Assembly: GCF_009928425.1 (NCBI RefSeq)
Contig: NZ_JAABNS010000001.1
Coordinates: 1,054,001-1,118,000, forward strand
Source of the DNA: Pseudarthrobacter sp. ATCC 49987
GTDB lineage: Bacteria > Actinomycetota > Actinomycetes > Actinomycetales > Micrococcaceae
Direction: 5' to 3'
Length of the DNA stretch: 64,000 nucleotides
This document shows, piece after piece, positions 51,673 through 60,033 of this stretch. The translations under genes and the position numbers were made by a program. Every line of letters starts with the position of its first letter. The stretch's first letter is position 1. The notes below the pieces were generated by a model. That model saw only the letters and a program-made list of their open reading frames with translations, ran no database searches and was not told where the DNA came from.

Positions 51673-53054
51673 TAGCCGGGCTGGTGCGCGCGGTCGCGGG
51701 TCAGCCGGGCTCCGATCCAGCAGGCCGCGGCAATGCCGGCGACCAGGGCGATGGTGCTGACGAGTTGTTTGCTGCTCTCCGGGCTGCTGAAGCCGACGGC
51801 GAAGATCAGGGCCAGGAGCACCAGGCCGAAGATGGTCAGCCCCGGGAAGCCCCTCATGCGCAGCGGCAGCTCGGTGCCCTCCCGGTCGGCGCGGCGGCGG
51901 AGGATCAGCTGGGACACAAGCGCGGAGCCCCAGACCATCAGGCAGGTCGAGCCGACCAGCTGGAACAGCGCCGGCAGGATCTGCTCCGGGAAGAGCAGCT
52001 CCAGGACGGTGGCCAGGAAGCCGAACGCCACGGAGACGCCGACGGCGGCCGCCGGCACCCGCGCCTTGTTGACCTTCGAGAGGAACCGGGGAGCCTCGCC
52101 GCGCTCGGACAGCGAGAAGACCATCCGGGAGGCGCCGTAGAGATTCGCGTTCAGGGCCGAGAGGAGCGCGACGACGGCCACCAGGGTGATGGCGGCGCCG
52201 GCACCGGGGATGCCCGCCGTGTCCAGTACGCCGGCGAACGGCGAGGCCAGGGCCTTCGAGGTGTAGGGGAGGACGGCGGCGATGACGAACACCGAGCCGA
52301 TGTAGAAGACCAGGATGCGCCAGACAACGGTGCGGATCGCCTGGGCCACGCTGTGCCGGGGATTCTCGGTCTCGGCGGCGGCCACGCTGACAATCTCGGT
52401 GCCGCCGAACGCGAAGATCACGACGAAGAGCGCGGTGGCGATGCCGCCGAGGCCCGCGGGGGCAAAATTGGCGGTGAAGTTGGTGAGCCCGGGGGAGGGG
52501 ACGTCCGGCAGCCAGCCCAGCAGCAGGGCGGTGCCGATGCCGAGGAACGCCAGGATGGCGGCCACCTTGAGAATGGCGAACCAGAACTCGAACTCGCCGA
52601 AGTTCTTTACGCCGGCGAGGTTGATCGCCGTGAACACGACCATAAAGATCAGGGACAGGGCCCAGACCGGGATGACCGGCCACACGGTAAACAGCAGGGC
52701 GGCCGCGCCGAGGGCTTCGGCGGCGATGACAACCACCAGCTGCAGCCACCAGAGCCAGCCCACGGTGGCGCCGGCTGTCCTGCCCATGGCCTTTGCGGCG
52801 TAGACGGAAAACGCGCCGCTGTTGGGGTTGGCGGCGGCCATTTCGCCGAGCGCCCACATCACCAGGATGATCAGGGTTCCCGCGACCAGATAGGAGATCA
52901 GGACGGCGGGTCCGGCGGCCTGGACTCCGGCCCCCGAGCCGAGGAACAGTCCGGCGCCGATGGCGCTCCCGAGTCCCATCATGGTGAGTTGGCGTGGCTT
53001 CATGCTGTGGCCGAGTTTCAGGCCGGGGCGCTCCGCGGTGGACTTCATTGTCAT
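51672..53054 (-). CDS. APC-superfamily amino acid permease
   Basis: A 460-residue permease with 12 membrane segments. The N-terminus LGHSMKPRQLTMMGLGSAIGAGLFLGSGAGVQAAGPAV is the classic AroP/GabP/LysP family signature, and FGGTEIVSVAAAETENPRHSVAQAIR is the conserved segment-6 region. It should import an amino acid, perhaps a branched-chain or aromatic one. The Lrp-type regulator is divergent from it, a common regulator/transporter layout. GAAGG precedes the ATG at 53054. Confidence 0.93.
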   Translation of the reverse strand: MTMKSTAERPGLKLGHSMKPRQLTMMGLGSAIGAGLFLGSGAGVQAAGPAVLISYLVAGTLIILVMWALGEMAAANPNSGAFSVYAAKAMGRTAGATVGWLWWLQLVVVIAAEALGAAALLFTVWPVIPVWALSLIFMVVFTAINLAGVKNFGEFEFWFAILKVAAILAFLGIGTALLLGWLPDVPSPGLTNFTANFAPAGLGGIATALFVVIFAFGGTEIVSVAAAETENPRHSVAQAIRTVVWRILVFYIGSVFVIAAVLPYTSKALASPFAGVLDTAGIPGAGAAITLVAVVALLSALNANLYGASRMVFSLSERGEAPRFLSKVNKARVPAAAVGVSVAFGFLATVLELLFPEQILPALFQLVGSTCLMVWGSALVSQLILRRRADREGTELPLRMRGFPGLTIFGLVLLALIFAVGFSSPESSKQLVSTIALVAGIAAACWIGARLTRDRAHQPG

Positions 53055-53192
53055 GCTGGCGAACCTTCGTGTGGTGTGGACCTGTCAGTCCTTATGGGAC
53101 CTATTGAATTTACCGTTAGGGAGCGGGGTCTACGTGCGCCGGCCGTGAGAACATGGTGACAGTTTGTTGGCAGGAGACGCAGTTTCCACAAC

Positions 53193-53209
53193 GGTTTGTG
53201 ATGCAAACC
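53193..53209. promoter_or_regulatory. 17-bp palindrome upstream of the Lrp gene
   Basis: GGTTTG, TGATG, CAAACC: perfect 6-bp arms 22 bp before the Lrp start, between divergent Lrp and permease genes. Candidate autoregulatory operator. Confidence 0.45.
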
Positions 53210-53230
53210 CGTCTGCAGGAGGAACATTTG

Positions 53231-53707
53231 ATGGACGTTGATGCCCTGGATGCGAAGATTGTCCGATTCTTTACGGATTCACCCCGGGCCTCGGTGCTGG
53301 AGGCCTCCCGCGTCCTCAAAGTTGCCCGCGCCACCGTACAGTCACGGCTGGACCGGATGCAGGACAGCGGCGTTATCGGTTCCTGGGTGCCGCAGCCAGA
53401 TCCGGCCCACTTCGGGTTCCCAGTCGTCGCATTCTGCTCTCTGACGATCAACCAGGACCTCGGACACGACGCGGTGGTCGAGGCCCTCGCGGAGATCCCG
53501 GAACTGATCGAAATCCATACTGTGTCCGGCAGTTCGGACCTCATGGCCCGCATTGCGGCCCGCTCCAACCCGGACCTGCAGCGTGTGCTGGATGCCATGA
53601 TCGCCACCCGGACGGTGCTTCGCTCGTCCTCGGTGATTGTGCTGAACACCCATTTCCAGGGCCGTACGCTCCCGCTGCTGGAAGCCGCCGCCGCCGCGGG
53701 ACGCTGA
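53231..53707 (+). CDS. Lrp/AsnC family transcriptional regulator
   Basis: A 158-residue regulator. The N-terminal helix-turn-helix is ALDAKIVRFFTDSPRASVLEASRVLKVARATVQSRLDRMQDSGVI; the C-terminal RAM domain contains HTVSGSSDLMARIAARSNPDLQRVLDAMIATRTVLRSSSVIVLNT. Such proteins sense amino acids. The ATG at 53231 has AGGAGG nine bases before it, so longer starts are rejected. It is divergent from the amino acid permease, its most likely target, and the 2-oxoacid dehydrogenase operon may also respond. Confidence 0.92.
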   Translation: MDVDALDAKIVRFFTDSPRASVLEASRVLKVARATVQSRLDRMQDSGVIGSWVPQPDPAHFGFPVVAFCSLTINQDLGHDAVVEALAEIPELIEIHTVSGSSDLMARIAARSNPDLQRVLDAMIATRTVLRSSSVIVLNTHFQGRTLPLLEAAAAAGR

Positions 53708-53788
53708 GCAGGACAGCCCCTCGGGCGGCTCCGGCGGCCCAGTGTGACCTGAAACATTTTGCGCCCGGGAGGGGGCGTCGTAGAATTA

Positions 53789-53811
53789 GTTCTAGTCAGT
53801 CTGACTATAAC
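53789..53811. promoter_or_regulatory. 23-bp palindrome upstream of the NrtR-nadABC operon
   Basis: The core TAGTCAGTCTGACTA (53793-53807) is a perfect palindrome about base 53800; outside it the symmetry continues to 53789 and 53811 with one mismatched pair. It overlaps a TATAAC hexamer that could be a -10. It is the obvious candidate binding site for the NrtR-like protein encoded next. Confidence 0.7.
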
Positions 53812-53941
53812 TCTTCCGGCGGTCGGGCCGGAACTGTCCGGGCGGTCCTCCAAGACGGGCCCGGAGCCTCAGGATGCGGGGTGAAACACCATCTACACAG
53901 CAGCTGCCAACGTCTCGGAGCGCCAGCTCGCGCCGCCGTCG

Positions 53942-54601
53942 TTGGCCATCTCCACGGTGATCTTCGCCCTCCGCCCCAGCGAGCGTTCCGGACGTCCCAC
54001 CCTCTGGATCCCGCTGGTGCGCCGCATCCGGGAACCGTTCAAGGGCCTGTGGGCGCTGCCCGGCGGCCCGCTGACCCATGCCGAGTCCCTGCCGGACGCC
54101 GCCTCGCGGAACCTGCAGGAGACCACCGGACTGGCGCCCAGCTACCTCGAACAGCTTTACGCGTTCGGTGGCCTGCACCGTTCGCCCACGCAGCGCGTCG
54201 TTTCGATTGTGTACTGGGCGCTGGTCCAGCCCACCGAGGCCGCGCTCGCGGACGAATCCGAGAATGTCCGGTGGTTCCGCGCGGACCGGCTCGGCGACCT
54301 GGCCTTCGACCACAACGCGATCGTCGACTACGCGCTCTGGCGGCTGCGCAACAAGATGGCCTACGGGTCCATCGCCTACCACCTGCTCGGCGAGTACTTC
54401 ACGCTGGCCCAGGTCCGGGAGGTCTACGAGGCCGTCCTGGACCGCGAGCTGGACCCGGCCAACTTCCGCCGCCAGGTCAAGGCCACGCCCGAGATCGAAG
54501 AAACCGACCAGTACCTGCAGGGCGGCAAACACCGTCCGCCCCGCCTCTACCGCTTTACCGGCCGCCCAGGCCTTGACCCAGACAACAGGAGCACACCATG
54601 A
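53942..54601 (+). CDS. NUDIX-domain NAD regulator, NrtR-like
   Basis: A 219-residue protein (from TTG 53942) with an N-terminal NUDIX-fold domain (FKGLWALPGGPLTHAESLPDAASRNLQETTGL, degenerate for catalysis) and a C-terminal winged-helix domain (AYHLLGEYFTLAQVREVYEAVLDRELDPANFRRQVKA). NrtR proteins repress NAD biosynthesis genes and sense ADP-ribose. The stop overlaps nadA (ATGA). The start is odd: coding-like sequence (YTAAANVSERQLAPPSLAIS) extends upstream to a TGA at 53882 with no ATG or GTG. ATG 53874 would be in frame if one A were added to the AAA at 53883-53885. Confidence 0.88.
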   Translation: MAISTVIFALRPSERSGRPTLWIPLVRRIREPFKGLWALPGGPLTHAESLPDAASRNLQETTGLAPSYLEQLYAFGGLHRSPTQRVVSIVYWALVQPTEAALADESENVRWFRADRLGDLAFDHNAIVDYALWRLRNKMAYGSIAYHLLGEYFTLAQVREVYEAVLDRELDPANFRRQVKATPEIEETDQYLQGGKHRPPRLYRFTGRPGLDPDNRSTP

Positions 54602-55911
54602 GCAGCGTCAATACGGCCATCCAGCTGATCACGCGCGAGCAGGCCACCAGCAACAGCGCCAAGGGCAGGGCAACGGCCGCCACGTGCAGCCCGGCGCTCG
54701 CCCGCGGGCCCTGGGACTACGACCTCGCCGAGGCCCTCGCCGGTGTGCCCGCCTACGGCCCAGGAGCCTCCGTCGCGGACGTCGCACCGGCGTCGACCCC
54801 CCGGCAGGGCCAGCTCCCGGAGGAATACAAGACGGCCAGCGACGCCGAACTCGACATGCGGATCAGGGCCGCCAAGGCAACGCTCGGGGACCGCGCCGTG
54901 GTCCTTGGCCATTTCTACCAGCGCGACGAAGTGGTGGCATACGCCGACTTCGTGGGTGACTCCTTCCAGCTCGCCAACGCGGCGTTGACCCGTCCGGACG
55001 CCGAAGCCATCATCTTCTGCGGTGTGCACTTCATGGCAGAAACCGCCGACATCCTGTCCCGCCCGGACCAGGCCGTGATCCTGCCCAACCTGGCCGCGGG
55101 CTGCTCCATGGCGGACATGGCGGACATCGACTCCGTAACCGAATGCTGGGAACAGCTCGAGGAACTGTTCGGCACCGAGCCCGGCGCCGACGGCCGGGTT
55201 CCGGTCATTCCGGTCACCTACATGAACTCCTCGGCCGCGCTCAAGGGCTTCTGCGGGGAGCACGGCGGCATCGTGTGCACGTCCTCGAACGCGGCCACGG
55301 TCCTGGAATGGGCGTTCGAGCGCGGCCAGCGCGTGCTGTTCTTCCCGGACCAGCACCTGGGCCGCAACACCGCCAAGGCCATGGGCGTGCCGCTGGAACA
55401 GATGCCGATGTGGAACCCGCGCAAGGACCTCGGCGGCAACGACGAGCAGGCCCTGCAGGACTCCCGGGTGATCCTGTGGCACGGCTTCTGCTCGGTCCAC
55501 AAGCGCTTCAACGTGGCCCAGATCGAGAAGGCCCGCGCCGAGTTCCCCGGGGTCCAGGTGATCGTGCACCCGGAATGCCCGATGGAAGTGGTGGATGCCG
55601 CCGATTCCGCCGGGTCCACCGACTTCATCCGCAAAGCCATCGCCGCCGCGGCCGAGCCCACCGTCTTCGCCGTCGGCACCGAGATCAACCTCGTCAACCG
55701 GCTGGCCGCGGAAAATCCGCAGCACACCATCTTCTGCCTGGACCCGGTGATCTGCCCCTGCTCCACGATGTACCGCATCCACCCCGGCTACCTCGCCTGG
55801 GTCCTGGAGGCACTGGTGCGGGGCGAGGCGGTCAACCGCATCACGGTGGAGGACGCCGTCGCCGCCCCGGCACGGGTGGCTCTCGAGCGGATGCTGGCGG
55901 CCCGGCCGTGA
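54598..55911 (+). CDS. nadA: Quinolinate synthase
   Basis: A [4Fe-4S] enzyme that condenses iminoaspartate with dihydroxyacetone phosphate to quinolinate. The 437-residue protein has a disordered N-terminal part of about 85 residues, then VVLGHFYQRDEVVAYADFVGDSFQLA, IIFCGVHFMAETADILSRPDQAVILPNLAAGCSMADM, HPECPMEVVDAAD and the end CLDPVICPCSTMYRIHPGYL, with the cluster cysteines present. Overlaps the NrtR-like gene upstream and nadB downstream by four bases each. Confidence 0.97.
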   Translation: MSSVNTAIQLITREQATSNSAKGRATAATCSPALARGPWDYDLAEALAGVPAYGPGASVADVAPASTPRQGQLPEEYKTASDAELDMRIRAAKATLGDRAVVLGHFYQRDEVVAYADFVGDSFQLANAALTRPDAEAIIFCGVHFMAETADILSRPDQAVILPNLAAGCSMADMADIDSVTECWEQLEELFGTEPGADGRVPVIPVTYMNSSAALKGFCGEHGGIVCTSSNAATVLEWAFERGQRVLFFPDQHLGRNTAKAMGVPLEQMPMWNPRKDLGGNDEQALQDSRVILWHGFCSVHKRFNVAQIEKARAEFPGVQVIVHPECPMEVVDAADSAGSTDFIRKAIAAAAEPTVFAVGTEINLVNRLAAENPQHTIFCLDPVICPCSTMYRIHPGYLAWVLEALVRGEAVNRITVEDAVAAPARVALERMLAARP

Positions 55912-57755
55912 CCAGGCCGCTGCGTTTGGTAGTTGTCGGCAGCGGCATTGCGGGACTGTACGCCGCACTGCTGGCCTCTGACGCCGCGCCCGGCAGCGGG
56001 CCGGACGGCGGGCCGGCCTTCGAGGTGGTGCTCCTGACCAAGGGAACGCTCGAGCAGAGCAACACCTTCTACGCCCAGGGCGGCGTCTCGGCCGTCCTCA
56101 CGCCGGGGGAGGCCGCGCCCGGCGATTCCGTCGCAGCCCACATCGCCGACACCCTCGCCGCCGGCGCCGGGCTCAACGACCCCGACGCCGTGCGGGTCCT
56201 GTGCACCGAGGCAGTCCGGGACATCGCGGGGCTGCAGCGGTTCGGGGTCCAGTTCGACGGCGGGCCCGGCGGCGGACCGGCGCTTGGCCTTGAGGCGGCC
56301 CATTCCGCCGCCCGCATCCTGCACGCCGGCGGCGACGCGACGGGTGCCCGCATCGCCCGCGCCCTCGTCGCCGCCGTCCTGGACCGCGCGTTGCAGGGGC
56401 GGCTAAGGGTCGAGACCGGGGCCTTCGTGACCGAACTCCTCACCGGGCGCCCCGGAGCCGGTCCGGCGGGCGTCCCTCGGGTCACCGGCCTCGCCTACCT
56501 GTCCCACGGGCAGCCCCGGCAGCTGGACGCCGACGCGGTGCTCCTGGCCACCGGAGGCGCCGGACGGATCTTCGCCCGGACCAGCAACCCCTCCGTCGCC
56601 ACAGCCGATGGCCTGGCCCTGGCCTGGCGGGCGGGGGCGGCTGTCCGGGACCTGGAGTTCTTCCAGTTCCACCCCACCACCCTGGCGGCGGACGAGATCC
56701 CCGGCGGTCCGCCCGCACTGCTCATCTCGGAAGCGGTCCGCGGGGAAGGCGCCGTCCTGCTCGACGCAGCCGGCTACCGCTTTATGCCCGGCTACCACCC
56801 GGATGCCGAACTGGCACCGCGCGACGTCGTCTCCCGCAGCATCGCCCTGCACCTCGCCGCGACGGGCGCCCCGGCGGACAGCCCCGTGTACCTGGACGCC
56901 CGGGGAATCGAGGCCACCCGCGGTCCCGGTTTCCTGGCACGGCGGTTCCCCACCATCACCGCCGCCACCCGCGCCGCCGGCTACGACTGGACCACCCAAA
57001 CGCTTCCGGTGTCCCCGGCGGCCCATTACTGGATGGGAGGCGTGGCCACCGACCTCTGGGGCCGCACCTCCGTGCCGGGACTCTACGCCGCCGGTGAAGT
57101 CGCGTGCACCGGCGCGCAGGGCGCCAACCGGCTGGCCAGCAATTCGCTCCTGGAGGGGCTGGTCTTCGGCCGGCGCGCGGTGGAGGCCTTCCTCGGTGGC
57201 GAAACGGGCTGGGCGTCGGCCCCGCGTGGCGTACCGTCGCACGACGGCACTGCTCCGCGGGCTGTCTCGGCCGCTGGCGGCCTCCCCTTGACGCCCGCTT
57301 CCGCAGCGCTGTCGCGCGCCTCTGCCGGGGAAGAAGCTCCACCGGCGGCTCCCGAGATTGGTGTGAAGTCGATGCTTGAGGCCGGGGTCTTCTCGCGCGA
57401 CGCTCTTGGGCGGTTGATGACCGCGCACGCTGGCGTGTTGCGCAGCGGCGAGCAACTGCGGGAGGCGGAGGCCACCCTTGCTGTCTGGGCCGCCGTCGTC
57501 CGTCCCGAGATCGTGACGGACGCGGTGGACCCGTCCGGGCACGAGGACCGGAACCTGCTCCTGGCCGCCCAACTGCTCGTCGCCGCAGCGCGGAAGCGGA
57601 CCGGCTCGGTGGGCGCCCACTACCGGGCGGACGCCGCCGCCGCCGCCGCCCTTATCGCAGTGCCCGCGGCCCCCGGCCGCTCCGCCCCGCCAGCTGGCAC
57701 ACACAGCCACCGGCATGCCGCCGTATCCCGTCCGAAACAAAGGATTTCGTCATGA
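55908..57755 (+). CDS. nadB: L-aspartate oxidase
   Basis: FAD enzyme that oxidises L-aspartate to iminoaspartate for NadA. The GTG at 55908 overlaps the nadA stop, giving 615 residues. Features are VVVGSGIAGLYAALLA (FAD Rossmann motif), SNTFYAQGGVSAVL, FFQFHPTTLA, SEAVRGEGAVL and the catalytic HYWMGGVATDLWGRTSVPGLYAAGEVACTGAQGANRLASNSLLEGLVFGRRA. Length exceeds the usual 540 because of a Ser/Ala/Pro-rich insert near residues 430-490 and a Pro-rich tail. Confidence 0.96.
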   Translation: MTRPLRLVVVGSGIAGLYAALLASDAAPGSGPDGGPAFEVVLLTKGTLEQSNTFYAQGGVSAVLTPGEAAPGDSVAAHIADTLAAGAGLNDPDAVRVLCTEAVRDIAGLQRFGVQFDGGPGGGPALGLEAAHSAARILHAGGDATGARIARALVAAVLDRALQGRLRVETGAFVTELLTGRPGAGPAGVPRVTGLAYLSHGQPRQLDADAVLLATGGAGRIFARTSNPSVATADGLALAWRAGAAVRDLEFFQFHPTTLAADEIPGGPPALLISEAVRGEGAVLLDAAGYRFMPGYHPDAELAPRDVVSRSIALHLAATGAPADSPVYLDARGIEATRGPGFLARRFPTITAATRAAGYDWTTQTLPVSPAAHYWMGGVATDLWGRTSVPGLYAAGEVACTGAQGANRLASNSLLEGLVFGRRAVEAFLGGETGWASAPRGVPSHDGTAPRAVSAAGGLPLTPASAALSRASAGEEAPPAAPEIGVKSMLEAGVFSRDALGRLMTAHAGVLRSGEQLREAEATLAVWAAVVRPEIVTDAVDPSGHEDRNLLLAAQLLVAAARKRTGSVGAHYRADAAAAAALIAVPAAPGRSAPPAGTHSHRHAAVSRPKQRISS

Positions 57756-58711
57756 CAGCACCCGCCGCAGCCCGCCCGGCCGCCCTCCCGGTGACGACGC
57801 TCGCCGGAACCCTTCCCGCAGCCGCCGTCGACGCCGTGCTGCGGGCCGCCCTGGACGAGGACGCACCGTACGGCGACATCACCTCGCAGACACTCATCCC
57901 CGCGGACACACGCGCGACGGCGGTCCTGGCCGCACGCGTCCCCGGCGTGCTCAGCGGCGGGGAGGTGTTCGCGGCCGCGATGAAGCTCACGGACCCCGGC
58001 GCCGACGTCGAACTCCTCGTGGCTGACGGTTCCGCCTTCGCCGCCGGCACGGCGCTCGCGAGGGTCAGCGGGAACGCCCGCGCCGTGCTGCTCGCCGAAC
58101 GCGTGGCACTGAACCTGGTCCAGCGGATGAGCGCCATCGCCACCAGGACGGCGGAGTTCGTCGCCCTGGTGGACGGCACCGGGGCGCGCATCACCGACAC
58201 CCGCAAAACGACGCCGGGCCTGCGGGTGCTGGAACGCTATGCCGTGCGCTGCGGCGGCGGAGCCAACCACCGCTTTGGCCTCTCGGACGCCGTGCTGGCC
58301 AAGGACAACCATCTGGCCGTCCTGACCGGGGGAGACCCGTCGAAGCTCACGGCCGTGCTGCGGGAAGCCAAAGGCCGCCTCGGGCACACCACCCACTTCG
58401 AAGTGGAGGTGGACAGCATGGACCAGATCGGGCCCGTTCTGGCAGCCGGGGTGGACACCATCATGCTGGACAACTTCACCCTGGCGGACCTTGCCGCCGG
58501 GGTGGCCCTGGTGGCCGGCCGGGCCCGGGTCGAGGCCAGCGGAAACGTCAACCTGGCCACCGTCGCCGGCATCGCCGGCACCGGGGTGGACGTCATCTCG
58601 ATCGGCGGGCTCACCCACAGCGTCGCCGCCCTGGACCTGGGCCTCGACATTGAACTCGGCCTCGGCACGGAACAGAACAACCACCGGACGGCCGGCCAGG
58701 CAACGCCATGA
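57752..58711 (+). CDS. nadC: Nicotinate-nucleotide pyrophosphorylase (carboxylating)
   Basis: Quinolinate phosphoribosyltransferase: quinolinate + PRPP to nicotinate mononucleotide. The 319-residue protein shows LDEDAPYGDITSQTLIP, AERVALNLVQRMSAIATRTAEFV, DTRKTTPGLRVLERYAVRCGGGANHRFGLSDAVLAKDNHL and IMLDNFTLADL near the end, with VEASGNVNLATV for phosphate binding. ATG 57752 overlaps the nadB stop (ATGA), and the stop overlaps the next gene, so the whole nad set is translationally coupled. Confidence 0.97.
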   Translation: MTAPAAARPAALPVTTLAGTLPAAAVDAVLRAALDEDAPYGDITSQTLIPADTRATAVLAARVPGVLSGGEVFAAAMKLTDPGADVELLVADGSAFAAGTALARVSGNARAVLLAERVALNLVQRMSAIATRTAEFVALVDGTGARITDTRKTTPGLRVLERYAVRCGGGANHRFGLSDAVLAKDNHLAVLTGGDPSKLTAVLREAKGRLGHTTHFEVEVDSMDQIGPVLAAGVDTIMLDNFTLADLAAGVALVAGRARVEASGNVNLATVAGIAGTGVDVISIGGLTHSVAALDLGLDIELGLGTEQNNHRTAGQATP

Positions 58712-60033
58712 TCTTCCTCGACGCCGCGGCCACCACCCCGGTCCGCCGCGAGGTAATCGAGGCCATGTGGCCGTTCCTCACCGGGGAATTCGGCAACCCC
58801 TCAAGCCACCATTCGCTCGGCGACTCCGCCGCCACGGCGCTCGCCGGGTCACGGGCGGCGACGGCCCAGGCGCTGGGCTGCCGCCCGGGCGAGATCATCT
58901 TCACCTCCGGTGGCACGGAGGCGGACAACCTGGCCGTCAAAGGCATTGCCCTGGCGCGCCGCGCCGCGGACTCCCGGCTGGACCGGGTGGTGATCAGCGC
59001 CGTCGAGCATCCTGCTGTGGAGGAGTCCGCCCGCTACCTGGAACGCGTGCACGGCTTCGCCGTCGACGTGGTGCCGGTGGATTCCTGCGGCCGCGTCACC
59101 GGGGAGGCCCTCGCCGCCGCGCTCCGGCCGGAGACCGCGCTGGTCAGCATTATGTATGCCAACAATGAAGTGGGCACGGTGCAGCCGATTGCGGAGCTGG
59201 CTGCGCTGGCCCGCGCGCGCGGAATACCGTTCCACACCGACGCGGTCCAGGCAGCCGGCTGGCTCCCGCTCGACACCGCAGCCCTCGGCGTCGACGCCCT
59301 GAGTATCTCCGGCCACAAACTGGGCGCGCCCAAAGGGAACGGGGCCCTGTTCGTGCGGGGCCGGATCCGGCTGGAACCCGTGATCCACGGCGGCGGACAG
59401 GAACGCGGGCGCCGGTCAGGGACCGAAAACGTGGCCGGGGCCGTCGCCCTCGCGACGGCGCTCACCCTCGCGCAGACCTCCCAGGGGGACCGTGCGGCCC
59501 ATGTTGCTGCCCTGCGCGATGACTTCATCCGCGCGGTGCAGGCGGGGGTTCCGGGCGCGGTCCTCACCGGCCACCCGAGCGAGCGGCTGCCCGCCGTGGC
59601 CTCGTTCTGCTTCCCGGGGACCAGCGGCGAATCCGTGCTGCTGGAACTCGAACGCCAGGGAGTCATCTGTTCCAGCGGCTCCGCCTGCGCCGCGGGTTCG
59701 GACGAGCCGTCCCCGGTGCTGCGCGCGATGGGCATCAACGCCGAAACCGCCCAGACCGCGGTCCGCTTCAGCTTCGATTCGACCATCACGGCGGCGGAAC
59801 TGCAGGAGGCGGCGGCCGCGGTCCGCACCGCCGTCGGCAGCGTCCAGGCCCTCGGCACCCCGTCACCCCGGGTTGCCCTATCACTTAATGCTGGTCCGGG
59901 GCCCCCAGAGGGACGATATCTGATAGGGCAAACCGGGTGCGTATCGGTGCCGGGCCCGGCGGAAGATCCAGTGCCGCAACAGGGTAAAGCGGACAGCCGT
60001 GGCAGCGAAGCCGGAGATTGTGGTGGTCCATAG
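58708..60033 (+). CDS. Cysteine desulfurase (NifS/IscS-type), nad-operon associated, long C-terminal tail
   Basis: A PLP enzyme that takes sulfur from cysteine. Motifs are MIFLDAAATTPVRREV, FTSGGTEADNLAVKG, VEHPAVEESARYL, PLP lysine in SGHKLGAPKGNGALFV, GGGQERGRRSGTENVAGA and active cysteine in SSGSACAAGS. Coupled to nadC (ATGA); its likely job is repair or assembly of the NadA [4Fe-4S] cluster, as seen for NifS-like proteins in nad operons. The 441-residue reading carries a tail of about 55 residues of low complexity that runs 153 nt into the convergent gtrA-like gene and crosses a 17-bp inverted repeat. The family usually ends near base 59,880. Confidence 0.92.
   Translation: MIFLDAAATTPVRREVIEAMWPFLTGEFGNPSSHHSLGDSAATALAGSRAATAQALGCRPGEIIFTSGGTEADNLAVKGIALARRAADSRLDRVVISAVEHPAVEESARYLERVHGFAVDVVPVDSCGRVTGEALAAALRPETALVSIMYANNEVGTVQPIAELAALARARGIPFHTDAVQAAGWLPLDTAALGVDALSISGHKLGAPKGNGALFVRGRIRLEPVIHGGGQERGRRSGTENVAGAVALATALTLAQTSQGDRAAHVAALRDDFIRAVQAGVPGAVLTGHPSERLPAVASFCFPGTSGESVLLELERQGVICSSGSACAAGSDEPSPVLRAMGINAETAQTAVRFSFDSTITAAELQEAAAAVRTAVGSVQALGTPSPRVALSLNAGPGPPEGRYLIGQTGCVSVPGPAEDPVPQQGKADSRGSEAGDCGGP
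59867..59937. repeat. 17-bp inverted repeat in the desulfurase-GtrA overlap
   Basis: Arms 59867-59883 and 59921-59937 match at 16 of 17 positions (core TTGCCCTATCA / TGATAGGGCAA), separated by 37 bp that hold a further GGGGCCCC palindrome. It lies in the coding tails of two convergent genes. It may be a terminator-like stem or a small inserted element. Confidence 0.65.

Noticed and set aside
51653..53159. 502-codon plus-strand frame opposite the amino acid permease
   Set aside because: Composition is dominated by G, D, E, Q and R, typical of antisense to membrane proteins.
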